Positions 16,303-26,490 of a DNA stretch of 64,000 bases are shown in pieces. The stretch lies in NCBI RefSeq assembly GCF_001514535.1, contig NZ_BCNO01000001.1, positions 1,073,012 through 1,137,011 of the forward strand, given 5' to 3'. The notes beneath the pieces were generated by a model. That model was not told the origin of the DNA. It was given only the letters and a program-made list of their open reading frames with translations, and did no database searches. Origin of the DNA: Thermodesulfovibrio aggregans. GTDB lineage: Bacteria > Nitrospirota > Thermodesulfovibrionia > Thermodesulfovibrionales > Thermodesulfovibrionaceae. Each line of letters begins with the position of its first letter. Within the stretch, counting starts at the first letter, position 1. The position numbers and the translations under genes were made by a program.

Positions 16303-17268
16303 ATGGATAGAAGAGATTTTCTTAAGACAGCACTTAAAATTACAGGATTAACACTCATAGGAAAAAATGCTATAGCTAAGGATTCTTCTGTTTACTCAAC
16401 AGGAAATCTGGCAAACAGGAAAAACTGGGAAAAATATGAGAGCATAAAAAAAGAAGAAATCTCTCCAAAAGAGCCTTATGCTGTACTTGTTGATCTTACA
16501 AAATGCATTGGATGTAGAAGATGTGAATGGGCATGCAATGAATGGAATAAAAATCCAAATAGACCACTTAAAGAGTTTGAGGAATCCAAAGACAGAAAAC
16601 CTTCGGTTTTTGATAGAATTCGTAGAACCCATGCTGGACAGTTTACAGTGGTAAATAGATTTTATGATGGACAAAAACCAGTTTATGTAAAGAAACAATG
16701 CATGCACTGTGCTGAACCTGCCTGTGAAGCTTCCTGTTTTGTTGCTGCCTTTAAGAAAACTCCGCATGGAGCAGTTCTTTACAGTCCCTCTTTGTGTGTG
16801 GGCTGTCGTTACTGTATGATTGCCTGTCCTTTTGACATACCAGCCTATGAATACTATGACCCAATTACACCACAGATAACAAAATGCACAATGTGTTTTG
16901 ATAGAATAACAGAAGGAAAGGTTCCTGCCTGTGTTGAGATATGTTCAGCCGATGTTATGAAATTTGGACCAAGAAGTGAGATGCTAAAACTTGCCCATGA
17001 AACAATAAATAATAATCCTGAAAGATACATAAAGCATGTTTATGGTGAACATGAAGCAGGTGGAACGAACTGGCTTTATATATCTGGAGTTCCCTTTGAA
17101 AAACTTGGATTTCCAAAACTTGATAAAACACCTATTCCAGAATACAGTAAAAACTTTCTTTTTACTGTAAAAGTGCTTGAGATTGTTGCTGCTGCACCCC
17201 TTGTGTGGGGAGCTTATTACATGATTTCAAGAAATAAAAAGAAAAAAGATGAAAGCCATGAGAAATAA
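16303..17268 (+). CDS. hmcB: Periplasmic ferredoxin-like Fe-S subunit, HmcB-like (TAT signal)
   Basis: A 321-residue protein. RRDFLK at residues 3-8 followed by a hydrophobic stretch is a twin-arginine signal. Four [4Fe-4S] cysteine sets of the NrfC/DsrO/HmcB type follow: CIGCRRCEWAC (C68, C71, C74, C78), CMHCAEPACEASC, CVGCRYCMIAC, and CTMCFDR with CVEIC. A C-terminal membrane anchor (VLEIVAAAPLVWGAYYM) and a basic tail are present. It should relay electrons from HmcA to the NrfD-like membrane subunit encoded next. Its 3' end overlaps hmcC by 20 bases. Confidence 0.87.
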   Translation: MDRRDFLKTALKITGLTLIGKNAIAKDSSVYSTGNLANRKNWEKYESIKKEEISPKEPYAVLVDLTKCIGCRRCEWACNEWNKNPNRPLKEFEESKDRKPSVFDRIRRTHAGQFTVVNRFYDGQKPVYVKKQCMHCAEPACEASCFVAAFKKTPHGAVLYSPSLCVGCRYCMIACPFDIPAYEYYDPITPQITKCTMCFDRITEGKVPACVEICSADVMKFGPRSEMLKLAHETINNNPERYIKHVYGEHEAGGTNWLYISGVPFEKLGFPKLDKTPIPEYSKNFLFTVKVLEIVAAAPLVWGAYYMISRNKKKKDESHEK

Positions 17269-18436
17269 TAGCTGGTTTAAGGAAAAAATACTTTTAGGAA
17301 TGAGTTTTAGCGAATATGTTTCAAAACATGCTACACTACCGTTTGTCATAGCTTTTATAATTCTTGCTTTTTCTTTTTATTCAATGGCTTACAGACTTAT
17401 TTACGGACTTGGACCTGCAACAAATCTTTCTGATACCTATCCATGGGGATTGTGGATAAGTTTTGATATCCTTGCAGGAATTGCCCTTGCTGCTCCAGGA
17501 CTCACAGTTGGAACTGCAGTTTATCTTTTTGGAATGAAAGATTACAAAAAATTTGCAAGACCGGCAATTCTTTCAAGTTTGCTTGGCTATGTATTTGCTG
17601 TTTTTGCTCTTATGTTTGATCTTGGAAGATACTACCGTGTTCCATATGTAATTGGCTGGTCATGGGGATTAAACTCCATACTGTTTCTCATTGCCTGGCA
17701 TTTCTTTTTGTACATAATTATTTGCCTTATTGAATGGTTCCCTGCATTTTTTGAATGGCTTGGTAAAGATAAACTCAGAGATTTCTTCTCAAAGCTTGGA
17801 ATCTGGGCAACTGTATTCGGAGTCATCATAGCAGGTGGACATCAGTCAGCTCTTGGAGGACTGTTTCTTATTGCACCAACAAAAGTGCATCCACTCTGGT
17901 ATTCGGCACTTCTTCCGCTTTTTTTCCTTATTTCAGCAATTTTTGCTGGTATATCAATGGTTATAATTGAAAGCACCATATCTCATAAGATTTTTAAGGA
18001 ACAACTAAAAAATTTTGATGAGGAAGAATTTAACAGAAAAACACTCGGGCTTGCAAAGGCTCTTGTTGGCTGTCTTTTTGTATATCTAATTCTTAAACTT
18101 CTTGACCTTGCCCATTATGACAAATGGCATTACTTAATTACTGGTTACGGTTACTGGTATATTTTAGAAGTTGTTGGTTTTGTTTTAATTCCTGCAGTGA
18201 TTTTAATTAATGCAATAAAAGTAAAAGACGCAAAAATAGTGCGAGTAATTTCTTTCATAATAGCTGTCGGAGTAATCCTAAATCGTTTTAATGTGAGCCT
18301 TATAGCATATAACTGGTATGTACCTCTATCTGATAAGTATTATCCTACATGGATGGAAATTGCTCTTTCTTCAGGGGTAGTGGTTTTAGTAGTTTTATTT
18401 TACCGTTTCATTGTAAGAAGGATGGCTATTTTGTAA
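17249..18436 (+). CDS. hmcC: NrfD/PsrC-like integral membrane subunit, HmcC-like
   Basis: A 395-residue polytopic protein with about ten hydrophobic segments. It shows NrfD-family features such as YPWGLWISFDILAGIALAAPG, a conserved tryptophan-rich loop, and GGHQSALGGLF. In Hmc this subunit connects the periplasmic ferredoxin protein to the quinone pool. The ATG at 17249 lies inside hmcB, and a second ATG at 17258 is an equal alternative. It is the last gene of the operon and stops 2 bases before the convergent corC-like gene. Confidence 0.87.
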   Translation: MKAMRNNSWFKEKILLGMSFSEYVSKHATLPFVIAFIILAFSFYSMAYRLIYGLGPATNLSDTYPWGLWISFDILAGIALAAPGLTVGTAVYLFGMKDYKKFARPAILSSLLGYVFAVFALMFDLGRYYRVPYVIGWSWGLNSILFLIAWHFFLYIIICLIEWFPAFFEWLGKDKLRDFFSKLGIWATVFGVIIAGGHQSALGGLFLIAPTKVHPLWYSALLPLFFLISAIFAGISMVIIESTISHKIFKEQLKNFDEEEFNRKTLGLAKALVGCLFVYLILKLLDLAHYDKWHYLITGYGYWYILEVVGFVLIPAVILINAIKVKDAKIVRVISFIIAVGVILNRFNVSLIAYNWYVPLSDKYYPTWMEIALSSGVVVLVVLFYRFIVRRMAIL

Positions 18437-18438
18437 AC

Positions 18439-19728
18439 TTATTCTTTTATCGTAGAATACTTTATTTTTGATATTCTTTGTCCAACCATTTCAATTACTT
18501 TAAAAACTTTACCATCAATATCTACTGTGTCACCAACACGTGGAATTCTTTGAAGTGTAGTAAGAATAAATCCTCCAAGTGTATCATACTCTTCTGATTC
18601 TTCAATCTCTATTCCGTAGTCCTCTTTTAAATCTCTTATTGAAATGGTTGCATCGATTATCATTGAACCATCTGGGAGAGTGATTACTGGCGTTTCAGTA
18701 TCATACTCATCTCTTATTTCACCTACGAGCTCTTCAATAATATCTTCAAGTGTTACAAGTCCTGTTACAACACCGTATTCGTCAACAACCAGTGCCATGT
18801 GAACTCTTTTCTTTTGCATTTCCTTAAGGAGTATGTTTATTTTCATTGTCTCGGGAACAAACATGGGAGGTTTAAGAAGTCTCTTTATATCTAAGTTTTC
18901 TGGATTTTTAATAAGAGCATTGTAAAAATCTTTTGCATGAAGAATTCCTCTAATGTCATTAAGGTCTTTGCCAAGCGCAGGATATCTTGAAAACTTCTCA
19001 TCCATAATAATTTCTTTAATCTCATCAATACTCATGTAAATGCTGACAGTAACCATTTGAGGAGCAGGAACCATTATTTCTTTAACTGTGATTTCGCTAA
19101 AACTGAATGCACTATGTATAAGCTGACGTTCATCAGGTTCAAATATTCCTTTTTCTTCTCCCTCTTCAATTAAAAGTTTTAATTCTTCCTGTGAAATAAA
19201 GCCTCTCTGTGAGAATGCTTTAAGTCCAAAAGGTTTAAGAAGAAAGTTTGTACTCACTGTGAGAATTTTTACAAAAATAAATGTCAATTTTGAAAACTTA
19301 TCAATAAACTTTGCAGTTTTTAAACTTATCCATTCAGGATGTGAAAGGGCAATGGACTTTGGAATTAATTCCCCCAGTACTGTCGAGAAATATGTAACCA
19401 GAATAACTACTATTCCTATAGAGATTGCTTCAGCTGATACTCTTAAAAAACTGAATGGTAAAATTTCAATCAAAGGCTTTATATTCTTTACTGCATAGGC
19501 ACCTGCCAGAGCTGAGGCAAGACTTCCGATGAGTGTAATCCCAACCTGAATAGTTGCAAGAAATTGATCTGGATTTTCTTTAAATTTTTGAACAACTTCA
19601 GCATTTGGAGTCTTTTCTTCAATTAGTTGTTTCAGTCTCGATCTTCTCAGTGTAACAACACCAATTTCAGAAGCAGCAAACAGACCGTTTAGAAAAATTA
19701 AAAGAAATATTAAAAATACTTCATTCAT
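18439..19728 (-). CDS. CNNM/CorC-family transporter-associated protein (DUF21-CBS-CorC_HlyC)
   Basis: A 429-residue membrane protein. The N-terminal DUF21 domain has about four helices (NEVFLIFLLIFLNGLFAASEIG to residue about 165). A linker with the typical QEELKLLIEEGEEKGIFEPDE and a CBS pair follow (VKEIMVPAPQMVTV and VHMALVVDEYGVVTGLVTLEDIIEELVGEI). It ends with a CorC_HlyC domain (DATISIRDLKEDYGIEI). Members are linked to Mg2+/Co2+ export. It is the last gene of the minus-strand ilv/citrate operon, 3 bases after the isocitrate dehydrogenase gene. Confidence 0.9.
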   Translation of the reverse strand: MNEVFLIFLLIFLNGLFAASEIGVVTLRRSRLKQLIEEKTPNAEVVQKFKENPDQFLATIQVGITLIGSLASALAGAYAVKNIKPLIEILPFSFLRVSAEAISIGIVVILVTYFSTVLGELIPKSIALSHPEWISLKTAKFIDKFSKLTFIFVKILTVSTNFLLKPFGLKAFSQRGFISQEELKLLIEEGEEKGIFEPDERQLIHSAFSFSEITVKEIMVPAPQMVTVSIYMSIDEIKEIIMDEKFSRYPALGKDLNDIRGILHAKDFYNALIKNPENLDIKRLLKPPMFVPETMKINILLKEMQKKRVHMALVVDEYGVVTGLVTLEDIIEELVGEIRDEYDTETPVITLPDGSMIIDATISIRDLKEDYGIEIEESEEYDTLGGFILTTLQRIPRVGDTVDIDGKVFKVIEMVGQRISKIKYSTIKE

Positions 19729-19731
19729 AAA

Positions 19732-20814
19732 CTAATAAGATTTAATCTTCTCAATCAGTGCCTCTGCTACCTCCTGTGTTCCTACAGGTGGATTTGGGTC
19801 TTCAGGTGATTTCATATCATATGTTACATATTTACCTTCTTTGATAATTTCTGAAATTGCTTTCTCTATTTTAGAGGCAGCTTCTTTTTCACCAATATGG
19901 TTTAACATCATAACTGCACTTAATATTATTGCAAAAGGATTTACTTTATTCAATCCTTTGTATTTTGGTGCACTTCCATGGGTTGGTTCAAAAACTGCAT
20001 ATTCATCACCAATATTTGCACCTGGTGCCAATCCAAGTCCACCAATTAATCCAGCTGCAAGATCACTTATAATATCACCGTAGAGATTGGGCAGCACCAA
20101 TACATCATATAGCTCTGGTTTTTGAACAAGTTGCATACACATGTTGTCAACAATTTTGTCTTCAAATTCTATATCCGGATATCTGGTTGCAACTTCTCTT
20201 GCAACTTCAAGAAAAAGCCCATCAGAGTATTTCATAATATTTGCCTTATGCACAGCAGTAACTTTTTTGCGACTATTTTTTCTTGCATACTCAAAGGCAA
20301 ATCTTACAATTCTTTCTGTGCCGAAAACTGATATTGGTTTAATGCTTATTCCAGAGTCATGCCTGATTTTTTTGGTGGTTTTTTCTTCAATAAATTTTAT
20401 CAAGTCTATAGTTTCTGGTTCACCTTTCTTAAACTCAATACCAGCATAGAGGTCTTCGGTATTCTCTCTTATTATTACAAGATCAACATTTTCATATTTT
20501 GTCCTTGCACCTTTAAAGCTTTTACACGGTCTCACGCAGGCATAAAGATCAAGAGCTTGCCTTAAAGAAACATTAACGCTTCTAAAACCTGTTCCAACAG
20601 GCGTTGTTATAGGTCCTTTTATGGCAATCTTATTCTTTTTAATTGAATCTATCACTCTTTCAGGAAGTGGATTCCCTTCTTTTAAATATACTTCTTCACC
20701 GGCATTTTGAATTTCCCAATTAATTTTTACTCCTGTTGCTTCAACGACTTTTTTCATTGCTTCTGATATCTCAGGACCTATTCCATCTCCTGGAATAAGA
20801 GTAACAGTATACAT
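19732..20814 (-). CDS. NAD-dependent isocitrate dehydrogenase-like enzyme
   Basis: A 360-residue beta-decarboxylating dehydrogenase: [12 protein letters not shown] at the start, substrate loop [36 protein letters not shown] with the catalytic Lys region, and [26 protein letters not shown]. The serine-containing SVNVSLR motif favours isocitrate over 3-isopropylmalate, since LeuB has a Leu-rich segment there. NAD use is inferred from class. It lies 13 bases after the citrate-synthase-like gene, which supports a joint role making 2-oxoglutarate. Confidence 0.82.
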   Translation of the reverse strand: MYTVTLIPGDGIGPEISEAMKKVVEATGVKINWEIQNAGEEVYLKEGNPLPERVIDSIKKNKIAIKGPITTPVGTGFRSVNVSLRQALDLYACVRPCKSFKGARTKYENVDLVIIRENTEDLYAGIEFKKGEPETIDLIKFIEEKTTKKIRHDSGISIKPISVFGTERIVRFAFEYARKNSRKKVTAVHKANIMKYSDGLFLEVAREVATRYPDIEFEDKIVDNMCMQLVQKPELYDVLVLPNLYGDIISDLAAGLIGGLGLAPGANIGDEYAVFEPTHGSAPKYKGLNKVNPFAIILSAVMMLNHIGEKEAASKIEKAISEIIKEGKYVTYDMKSPEDPNPPVGTQEVAEALIEKIKSY

Positions 20815-20827
20815 TCTATAGTTCCTC

Positions 20828-22069
20828 CTAAGGTGTTACTGTGAGAATTTGCCTGACAATGTCAGGATATTGGGCTATAAATCTAAGCTCATCATCAGTA
20901 AGAGGTTTTTGAGTATGTAAATTTGCATATTGGACAAGTTCAAGAATTTTTCTTGCTTCAGCATCATCGTGAAACTCTATACCGAGTTTGCTATATACAT
21001 ATCTGAATCCTTTTATTCCACCATATTCTCCTGTAGTGATGATTCTTCCTGTTTCAAGAAGTTCTGGTTCTCCACGACCAACATCTTCTGGAGAGTAAAG
21101 TTCATAATTTGATCTGTCTTTTAAAACTCCATCAGCATGAATTCCTGATTCATGGGCAAAGGCATTTGCACCAACTCCAGGTTGATTTATCGGAATAGGG
21201 ATATTGAAAGCATAGGAAGCATATCTGGCAATTTTCCAAGCCATTTTAAGATTTATATGCTCATCAAGAGGACATTTTTCTTTAAGCCCATGAGAAAACT
21301 TAAGAGCCAGTATTGTAGAGACTAAATCGGCATTTCCAGCTCTTTCACCATATCCATTTATAGTTGTATTTATGTAACTGTCTACACCTGCTTCCACTGT
21401 TGCTTGAGCTCCTGCAACAGAAACTGCTTCAGCCATGCCAAGGTCATTATGACAGTGCATTTCAATGGGAAATTTTGTTGCGAGAGCAAGCGTGTGAATT
21501 CTCTCGTAAATTGTAATCGGATCTTCGCATCCAAGTGTATCGCAATAGCGGAATCTATCTCCACCTGCTTCTTTTCCTGCAAGGATGAATTCAATGAGTC
21601 TGCTGAGTTCAGTACGGGATGCATCCTCTGCATTGAATCCAACTGTTTCTGCTCCAAGTTCTTTTGCAAGTTTGACAGCATTGTACATGCTTTTTACAAT
21701 GTCATCCCATGTTTTTCTTCCCTGAAATTTTCCCTGTATCATGATTTCAGAGGTGGAAATTGAAAGATTAAGATGTTTAAGTTTTGGACAATTCTTAAAA
21801 GCTAATTCCACATCTTCTGGAATTGCTCTTGCCCATCCTTCAAGATGAATTCTTTTTAATACACCCATTTCAGCAAGTTCAAGATTGGCATTGATATAGT
21901 TTACTTCATGTTTTAAAGTAGGAAATCCAATTTCACTCTGGTAAACACCCATTTCATCAAGATATAAATTGAGCATTGTTTTTGAAAGCTTTGGAAGAAG
22001 TATTCGTGAAGTCTGAACTCCATCTCTATTTGTTACATCAATAATGTAAACCTTCCCCATATTTGCCAT
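20828..22069 (-). CDS. Probable Re-citrate synthase (isopropylmalate/homocitrate synthase family)
   Basis: A 413-residue DRE-TIM metallolyase. Seen: [13 protein letters not shown] near residue 11 (the metal-binding Asp-Arg-Asp region), [32 protein letters not shown] with the metal-binding HxH, and [17 protein letters not shown]. Candidates in this family are 2-isopropylmalate, citramalate, homocitrate and Re-citrate synthase. The [11 protein letters not shown] start (rather than DTTLRDGEQ), the lack of the LeuA C-terminal regulatory domain and the adjacent isocitrate dehydrogenase favour Re-citrate synthase, known in Clostridium kluyveri and Desulfovibrio. This is an inference, and the ilvBN neighbours keep citramalate or isopropylmalate synthesis possible. 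Confidence 0.65.
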   Translation of the reverse strand: MANMGKVYIIDVTNRDGVQTSRILLPKLSKTMLNLYLDEMGVYQSEIGFPTLKHEVNYINANLELAEMGVLKRIHLEGWARAIPEDVELAFKNCPKLKHLNLSISTSEIMIQGKFQGRKTWDDIVKSMYNAVKLAKELGAETVGFNAEDASRTELSRLIEFILAGKEAGGDRFRYCDTLGCEDPITIYERIHTLALATKFPIEMHCHNDLGMAEAVSVAGAQATVEAGVDSYINTTINGYGERAGNADLVSTILALKFSHGLKEKCPLDEHINLKMAWKIARYASYAFNIPIPINQPGVGANAFAHESGIHADGVLKDRSNYELYSPEDVGRGEPELLETGRIITTGEYGGIKGFRYVYSKLGIEFHDDAEARKILELVQYANLHTQKPLTDDELRFIAQYPDIVRQILTVTP

Positions 22070-22096
22070 TTTTCCTCCTTGTTATAAAAATTGTTG

Positions 22097-22585
22097 TTAT
22101 TTTCTTTGTGAAATCTCTCTTGGAATGGCTACTTTGCCTGTTCTAACAAATTCCTTTATTCCCATTGGTTTCATAAGCTCAATAAAGGCTTGAATCTTTT
22201 TTTCATCTCCTGTTACTTCTATTGTATAGGTTGTTGGACCTGAATCAACCACTCTTCCACGAAATATTTCAACTGTTTTCAAAACTTCAAGTCTGTTTTC
22301 CTTTCTTGGTGCAACTTTAATTAAAACCATTTCCCTTTCCACATGGTCTATTTCAGTTAAATCAACAACTTTAATAACATCAACGAGTCTGTTAAGTTGT
22401 TTTGTAATCTGTTCAATAACTCTATCATCTCCTGTTGTTACAATTGTCATTATGGAGATATTGGGATCTATAGTTTCTCCTACTGATAGACTTTCTATAT
22501 TATAACCTCTACCACTAAAAAGTCCTGCTATTCTCGCTAAAACACCAAATTTGTTTTCTACAAGCACTGAGATTGTATGTCTCAC
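22097..22585 (-). CDS. ilvN: Acetolactate synthase small (regulatory) subunit
   Basis: A 162-residue ACT-domain protein: [36 protein letters not shown] at the N-terminus is the valine-binding ACT domain. A C-terminal domain ([23 protein letters not shown]) follows. It activates the large subunit and confers feedback inhibition by valine. It starts 9 bases after ilvB. Confidence 0.95.
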   Translation of the reverse strand: MRHTISVLVENKFGVLARIAGLFSGRGYNIESLSVGETIDPNISIMTIVTTGDDRVIEQITKQLNRLVDVIKVVDLTEIDHVEREMVLIKVAPRKENRLEVLKTVEIFRGRVVDSGPTTYTIEVTGDEKKIQAFIELMKPMGIKEFVRTGKVAIPREISQRK

Positions 22586-22594
22586 AGTTGCCCC

Positions 22595-24325
22595 CTATTT
22601 TACTGCTTTAAGTTTCCGTTCTTTTTTCTTCTCTTCAAAGATCATCTGATCAATAGGAGCTCCAGGCGGTACCATAGGATAAACTTTCTCTTTCCAGTCA
22701 ACAACGAAATCCATAAATACAGGTTTTCTTATTGATAAGGCTTCTTTTATAACTGGTTCAACTTCGCTTGGTTTAGTTGCTCTTAACCCAACAGCACCAT
22801 AAGCTTCTGCAACCTTTACAAAGTCTGGTGCTGTACTTAGATAGGTATGAGAGTACCTTTCATTATAAAAGATTTCCTGCCATTGTCTGACCATTCCAAG
22901 ATAGCTGTTATTAAGTATTGCCACTTTTACAGGTAAATCATAAACTACTGCTGTTGCGAGTTCCTGTATATTCATCTGAATACTTCCATCTCCTGCTATG
23001 TCGATAACTGTCATATCAGGAAAAGCAAGTTGAGCACCAATTGCAGCAGGAAATCCATATCCCATGGTGCCAAGTCCACCTGAGGTTACAAGTCTGCGGG
23101 GTTTGTCAAATTTGTAAAACTGTGCTGTCCACATCTGATTCTGTCCAACCTCTGTTGTAATAATTGCATCGCCTTTTGTAACTTCATATATTTTTTCAAT
23201 AACATACTGAGGCTTTATAACTTCAGGGTCAAATTCATATGTAAGAGGTCTTTCCTTTTTCCATTGATTTATCTGTTTGAGCCATGCCTTTCTAATCTCT
23301 TCCCATTGAGGTTTTATTTCTTCTTTGAGGATTTTATTTAATACCTGAAGAACTCTGCTAACATCTCCAACTATTGGAATATCAACTCTTACATTTTTAC
23401 GAATTGATGTGGGATCAATATCTATATGAATTATCTTTGCCTGAGGTGCAAAGGCATCTGTTTTCCCTGTTACTCTATCATCAAATCTCATTCCAATTGC
23501 AATGATTAAATCGGAATTCTGAACTGCCATATTGGCATAATATGTTCCGTGCATTCCGAGCATTCCAAGTGAAAGCTCATGGGTGCGTGGGAAACTGCCA
23601 AGCCCCATTAAAGTATTGGCAACAGGGATTTGAGTAATCTCTGCAAGTTCTTTAAGATATTCATGAGCATTGGAAATTATACATCCACCACCAGCAATAA
23701 TGACAGGTTTTTTGGCTTTAGCTATTTCCTGTGCTGCTTTTTTTATCATGTAAAAATTGCCTTCATAGGTTGGATTATAGCTTCTTATGTAAACTTTTTC
23801 TGGCCAAATAAACTCTGTTTTTCCCTGTGTGACATCCTTAGGAAGATCTATAAGAACAGGACCTGGTCTGCCAGTTGTTGCGATGTAAAAAGCTTCTCTT
23901 ACTTGCCGTGCGAGGTCCTTAACGTCTTTCACAAGAATATTGTATTTAGTGCATGGTCTAGTAATTCCTACAATATCTGCTTCCTGAAATGCGTCATTTC
24001 CAATTAAAAATGTAGGAACCTGACCTGTAAAAATAACAAGGGGAACAGAGTCCATATAGGCATTTGCAATTCCGGTTACAGTATTGGTTGCTCCAGGACC
24101 ACTTGTTACGAGAACAACTCCAGGTTTTCCACTAACTCTTGCATATCCGTCAGCAGCATGAGTTGCACCCTGTTCATGTCTCGTAAGAATTAGTTTTATA
24201 TCCGGATCATCGTAAAGAAGGTCAAAAATATCGAGTATTACTCCACCAGGGTAACCAAAAATATGTTTTACACCCTCTCTTTTTAGGCACTCAATTAAAA
24301 TTTCTGCACCTTTCATTTTAGCCAT
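22595..24325 (-). CDS. ilvB: Acetolactate synthase large (catalytic) subunit
   Basis: A 576-residue ThDP enzyme joining two pyruvates, or pyruvate and 2-oxobutyrate, for valine, leucine and isoleucine. Seen: [12 protein letters not shown] with the upstream catalytic-Glu region ([19 protein letters not shown]), SGPGATN, the FAD-binding middle domain ([11 protein letters not shown]) and the ThDP/Mg motif [29 protein letters not shown]. The length is normal. No leader peptide or T-box is seen in the 50 bases upstream, where another gene ends on the same strand, so expression probably comes from further upstream. Confidence 0.96.
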   Translation of the reverse strand: MAKMKGAEILIECLKREGVKHIFGYPGGVILDIFDLLYDDPDIKLILTRHEQGATHAADGYARVSGKPGVVLVTSGPGATNTVTGIANAYMDSVPLVIFTGQVPTFLIGNDAFQEADIVGITRPCTKYNILVKDVKDLARQVREAFYIATTGRPGPVLIDLPKDVTQGKTEFIWPEKVYIRSYNPTYEGNFYMIKKAAQEIAKAKKPVIIAGGGCIISNAHEYLKELAEITQIPVANTLMGLGSFPRTHELSLGMLGMHGTYYANMAVQNSDLIIAIGMRFDDRVTGKTDAFAPQAKIIHIDIDPTSIRKNVRVDIPIVGDVSRVLQVLNKILKEEIKPQWEEIRKAWLKQINQWKKERPLTYEFDPEVIKPQYVIEKIYEVTKGDAIITTEVGQNQMWTAQFYKFDKPRRLVTSGGLGTMGYGFPAAIGAQLAFPDMTVIDIAGDGSIQMNIQELATAVVYDLPVKVAILNNSYLGMVRQWQEIFYNERYSHTYLSTAPDFVKVAEAYGAVGLRATKPSEVEPVIKEALSIRKPVFMDFVVDWKEKVYPMVPPGAPIDQMIFEEKKKERKLKAVK

Positions 24326-24375
24326 GGCTCTATCCTTATTTTATAAGTTTAAAAAATAAAATACCATAACTCTTT

Positions 24376-25134
24376 TTATTTTATCAATTCATTAAATTTT
24401 TTTATACTTTTAAAAACATCTTCAGGACTATGAGCTTCTATTGTGTAAATACAGTTTTTATTTTTGAATAATCCAAAAAATTTTTCAAAATCAAAGGAAC
24501 CACATCCAATACAGAGATGCTCATCAAACTGTTTATTATTGTCGTGTAAGTGAAGTTCAATTATATATTTATCCAATGAGTTAAGCCATTCTTCAATGCT
24601 CTTTTTTGAAAAAAGATTAAAGTGTCCTGTGTCTAAACATATTCCAAAATAAGGACAATAGAGTTTCTCAACAAGCATTTTCAGATTTTCAGGGTCTTCT
24701 TCAAAAATATTTTCTATTGCAATTTTAATGTTTAATCTTTCTGCTCTTGGTAAAATTCTTTCCCATGTTTTAAGGCTTGCTTGAAGCCATACATCTACTT
24801 TGAAAGCATATTTCCACTTTTCATAACCTGAATGAAAAACTATTGATTTTGGCTTAAGAATTTCAGCAATATCAAAAACCTGATTAAATCTCTCAATTGT
24901 AACTTCTCTTACTTTTGAATCAACTGCACCAGGTGAAAGATCCATAAAAGGTGCATGGAAAGACAAAGAGGGTTCATAGGAAAGAACCCTCTTAAGTTCT
25001 GTTATATCTTTTTGTGTAATACAATCAAGTGATTGAGAGTCAAAGTATATTTCAAGGTTAAATTTTTCTTTCTGAATTATATCAATGTAATCGTAAATTT
25101 TACTGTATGGAACATGAATGTGCAGGTTTTCCAT
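24376..25134 (-). CDS. TIM-barrel sugar-phosphate isomerase/epimerase-like protein
   Basis: A 252-residue protein of the AP endonuclease 2/xylose isomerase-like TIM-barrel family: SFHAPFMDLSPGAVD, KSIVFHSGY, KIAIENIFEEDPENL, GICLDTGHFNLF and ELHLHDNNK. The spaced His, Glu and Asp residues would bind divalent metal. The exact substrate cannot be read. It begins immediately after the FmdB-like gene and precedes ilvB by 50 bases on the same strand. Confidence 0.75.
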   Translation of the reverse strand: MENLHIHVPYSKIYDYIDIIQKEKFNLEIYFDSQSLDCITQKDITELKRVLSYEPSLSFHAPFMDLSPGAVDSKVREVTIERFNQVFDIAEILKPKSIVFHSGYEKWKYAFKVDVWLQASLKTWERILPRAERLNIKIAIENIFEEDPENLKMLVEKLYCPYFGICLDTGHFNLFSKKSIEEWLNSLDKYIIELHLHDNNKQFDEHLCIGCGSFDFEKFFGLFKNKNCIYTIEAHSPEDVFKSIKKFNELIK

Positions 25135-25389
25135 CTATGTAGATTTTTCCTCTGATTTTTTGGAAGTTTTATCGGAATTGTTTGAATTAGAAGTATTCTC
25201 TGAATTATTTTTTCTTGCATAATCTGTTACATACCAGCCAGTTCCCTTCAACACAAAAGAAGAAAGGGATATAAGTTTTTTAAGTTCTCCACCACAAACA
25301 GGGCAATTTTTTAAAGGTTTATCACTAAATTTTTGAATAACTTCGTGAATTTTGTGGCATTCCATGCATTCATACTCATATATGGGCAT
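25135..25389 (-). CDS. FmdB-family zinc ribbon protein
   Basis: An 84-residue protein starting [20 protein letters not shown], with CxxC pairs CMEC and CPVCG forming a zinc ribbon, then a short core ([16 protein letters not shown]) and a Ser/Asn/Lys-rich tail. The family (FmdB, CxxC_CxxC_SSSS) is thought to be regulatory and its function is unclear. An in-frame GTG at 25401 is closer to the AGGAGG than the ATG at 25389, but MPIYEY is the invariant family start, so I use the ATG. Confidence 0.88.
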   Translation of the reverse strand: MPIYEYECMECHKIHEVIQKFSDKPLKNCPVCGGELKKLISLSSFVLKGTGWYVTDYARKNNSENTSNSNNSDKTSKKSEEKST

Positions 25390-25458
25390 CTGACTCAACA
25401 CCTCCTTTGTTTATTAGGATACTGATAAAATTTATTTTAAAACATCCATGCTTATTTT

Positions 25459-25467
25459 TGGTATAAT
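25459..25467 (+). promoter_or_regulatory. Extended -10 promoter of the epimerase gene
   Basis: TGG-TATAAT lies about 30 bases before the ATG at 25498. A TTAGGAGG Shine-Dalgarno sits between them, so this transcript has a normal short leader, unlike the leaderless set. No clear -35 is seen. Confidence 0.5.
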
Positions 25468-25497
25468 TTAGTAAGAATTTTTTAGGAGGCTTGAGAT

Positions 25498-26490
25498 ATG
25501 AAAGTTCTTGTAACAGGAGGAGCTGGTTTTATAGGAAGTGATTTTGTAAGATTAGCTGCAAGAAAAGGCTGGAAGGTTATAGTTGTTGATAAATTGACTT
25601 ATGCAGGTGATTTGGAAAGGCTTAAACCTATTCAAGACAGAATAGATTTTTATAATATAGATATTCTTGATAAGCAAGAATTAAGAAAAATATTTAAAAA
25701 ACATAAACCAGAAGTAATCTTACATTTTGCATCTGAGACAAATATTGATAAATCAGTCATAGATCCGAGTATTTTTATGGAAACAAACATTATAGGAACC
25801 ATATGTCTTCTTGATCTTGTTAAAGAATTTGAAGTAGAAAAATTTGTAAACATTACTTCTTATGAAGAATATGGAGATATTAGGGAAGGAGAAAGAGATG
25901 AAGACTGTCCTCTAAATCCTCGTTCTCCCTATGCTGTAAGCAAGGCATCAGCTGATATGCTTGGACAGGTTTACTGGAGAGCATTGCAAATTCCTGTTAT
26001 AACCTTAAGACTATGTAGTATATATGGTCCCTGGCAGAATCCTGAAAGACTCATACCTATGACAATACTTAGAGCTTTACGTAACGAGCAAATTCCGGTG
26101 TATGGAACAGGTGATATAATTCGTGAATGGCTTTATCTTTGTGATTGTGTTAGAGCAATTTTTGCGGTTCTGGAAAAAGGTAAACCTGGAGATGTATATA
26201 ATGTGGGAAGTGGAGAACGATTTTCAGTTATAGAGATTGTAAGGCGAATATTAAAAATTCTTGATAAACCTGAAAGTCTGATAAAATTTGTTCCAGATCG
26301 TCCAGGACATGAAAAAAGAGTTGCCATATGCAGTGAAAAAATAAAAAACAGAACAGGCTGGTCTCCGGTAACAAGCTTTGAATCAGGATTAAAATCTACA
26401 GTAGAGTGGAATTTAAACAATAGAACATGGCTATTTAAAAAGTTGTTTTATTATGAAGATTTATGGAGCAAGCTTTACAGAGAAGACTAA
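25498..26490 (+). CDS. NAD-dependent nucleotide-sugar epimerase/dehydratase
   Basis: A 330-residue extended SDR protein. Seen: GGAGFIGSDFVRLAARKGW (NAD-binding GxxGxxG at 7-13), SPYAVSKASADML with the catalytic YxxxK, and LRLCSIYGPWQNPERLIP. It resembles dTDP-glucose 4,6-dehydratases and UDP-sugar epimerases. The RmlB-type Asp-Glu pair before VYG is replaced by TSYEEYG, so I do not assign dehydratase activity. Likely role: making an activated sugar for surface polysaccharide. The 3' end overlaps the DUF72 gene by 28 bases. Confidence 0.8.
   Translation: MKVLVTGGAGFIGSDFVRLAARKGWKVIVVDKLTYAGDLERLKPIQDRIDFYNIDILDKQELRKIFKKHKPEVILHFASETNIDKSVIDPSIFMETNIIGTICLLDLVKEFEVEKFVNITSYEEYGDIREGERDEDCPLNPRSPYAVSKASADMLGQVYWRALQIPVITLRLCSIYGPWQNPERLIPMTILRALRNEQIPVYGTGDIIREWLYLCDCVRAIFAVLEKGKPGDVYNVGSGERFSVIEIVRRILKILDKPESLIKFVPDRPGHEKRVAICSEKIKNRTGWSPVTSFESGLKSTVEWNLNNRTWLFKKLFYYEDLWSKLYRED

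Noticed and set aside
11352-18436. Reading the redox operon as dsrMKJOP
   Set aside because: The cytochrome b is 225 residues (DsrM is about 330), the CCG protein is 437 (DsrK is larger), and the cytochrome has 16 haems whereas DsrJ has 3. Sizes and haem count fit Hmc.
19732-22069. leuA-leuB (leucine synthesis) for the pair after ilvBN
   Set aside because: The dehydrogenase has the SVNVSLR isocitrate-type loop, and the synthase lacks the LeuA C-terminal domain and starts with [10 protein letters not shown]. leuA/leuB remains possible, with lower probability.
24326-24375. T-box or leader peptide ahead of ilvB
   Set aside because: Only 50 bases separate ilvB from the previous gene on the same strand, too short for a T-box, and no leader peptide rich in branched-chain codons is seen.
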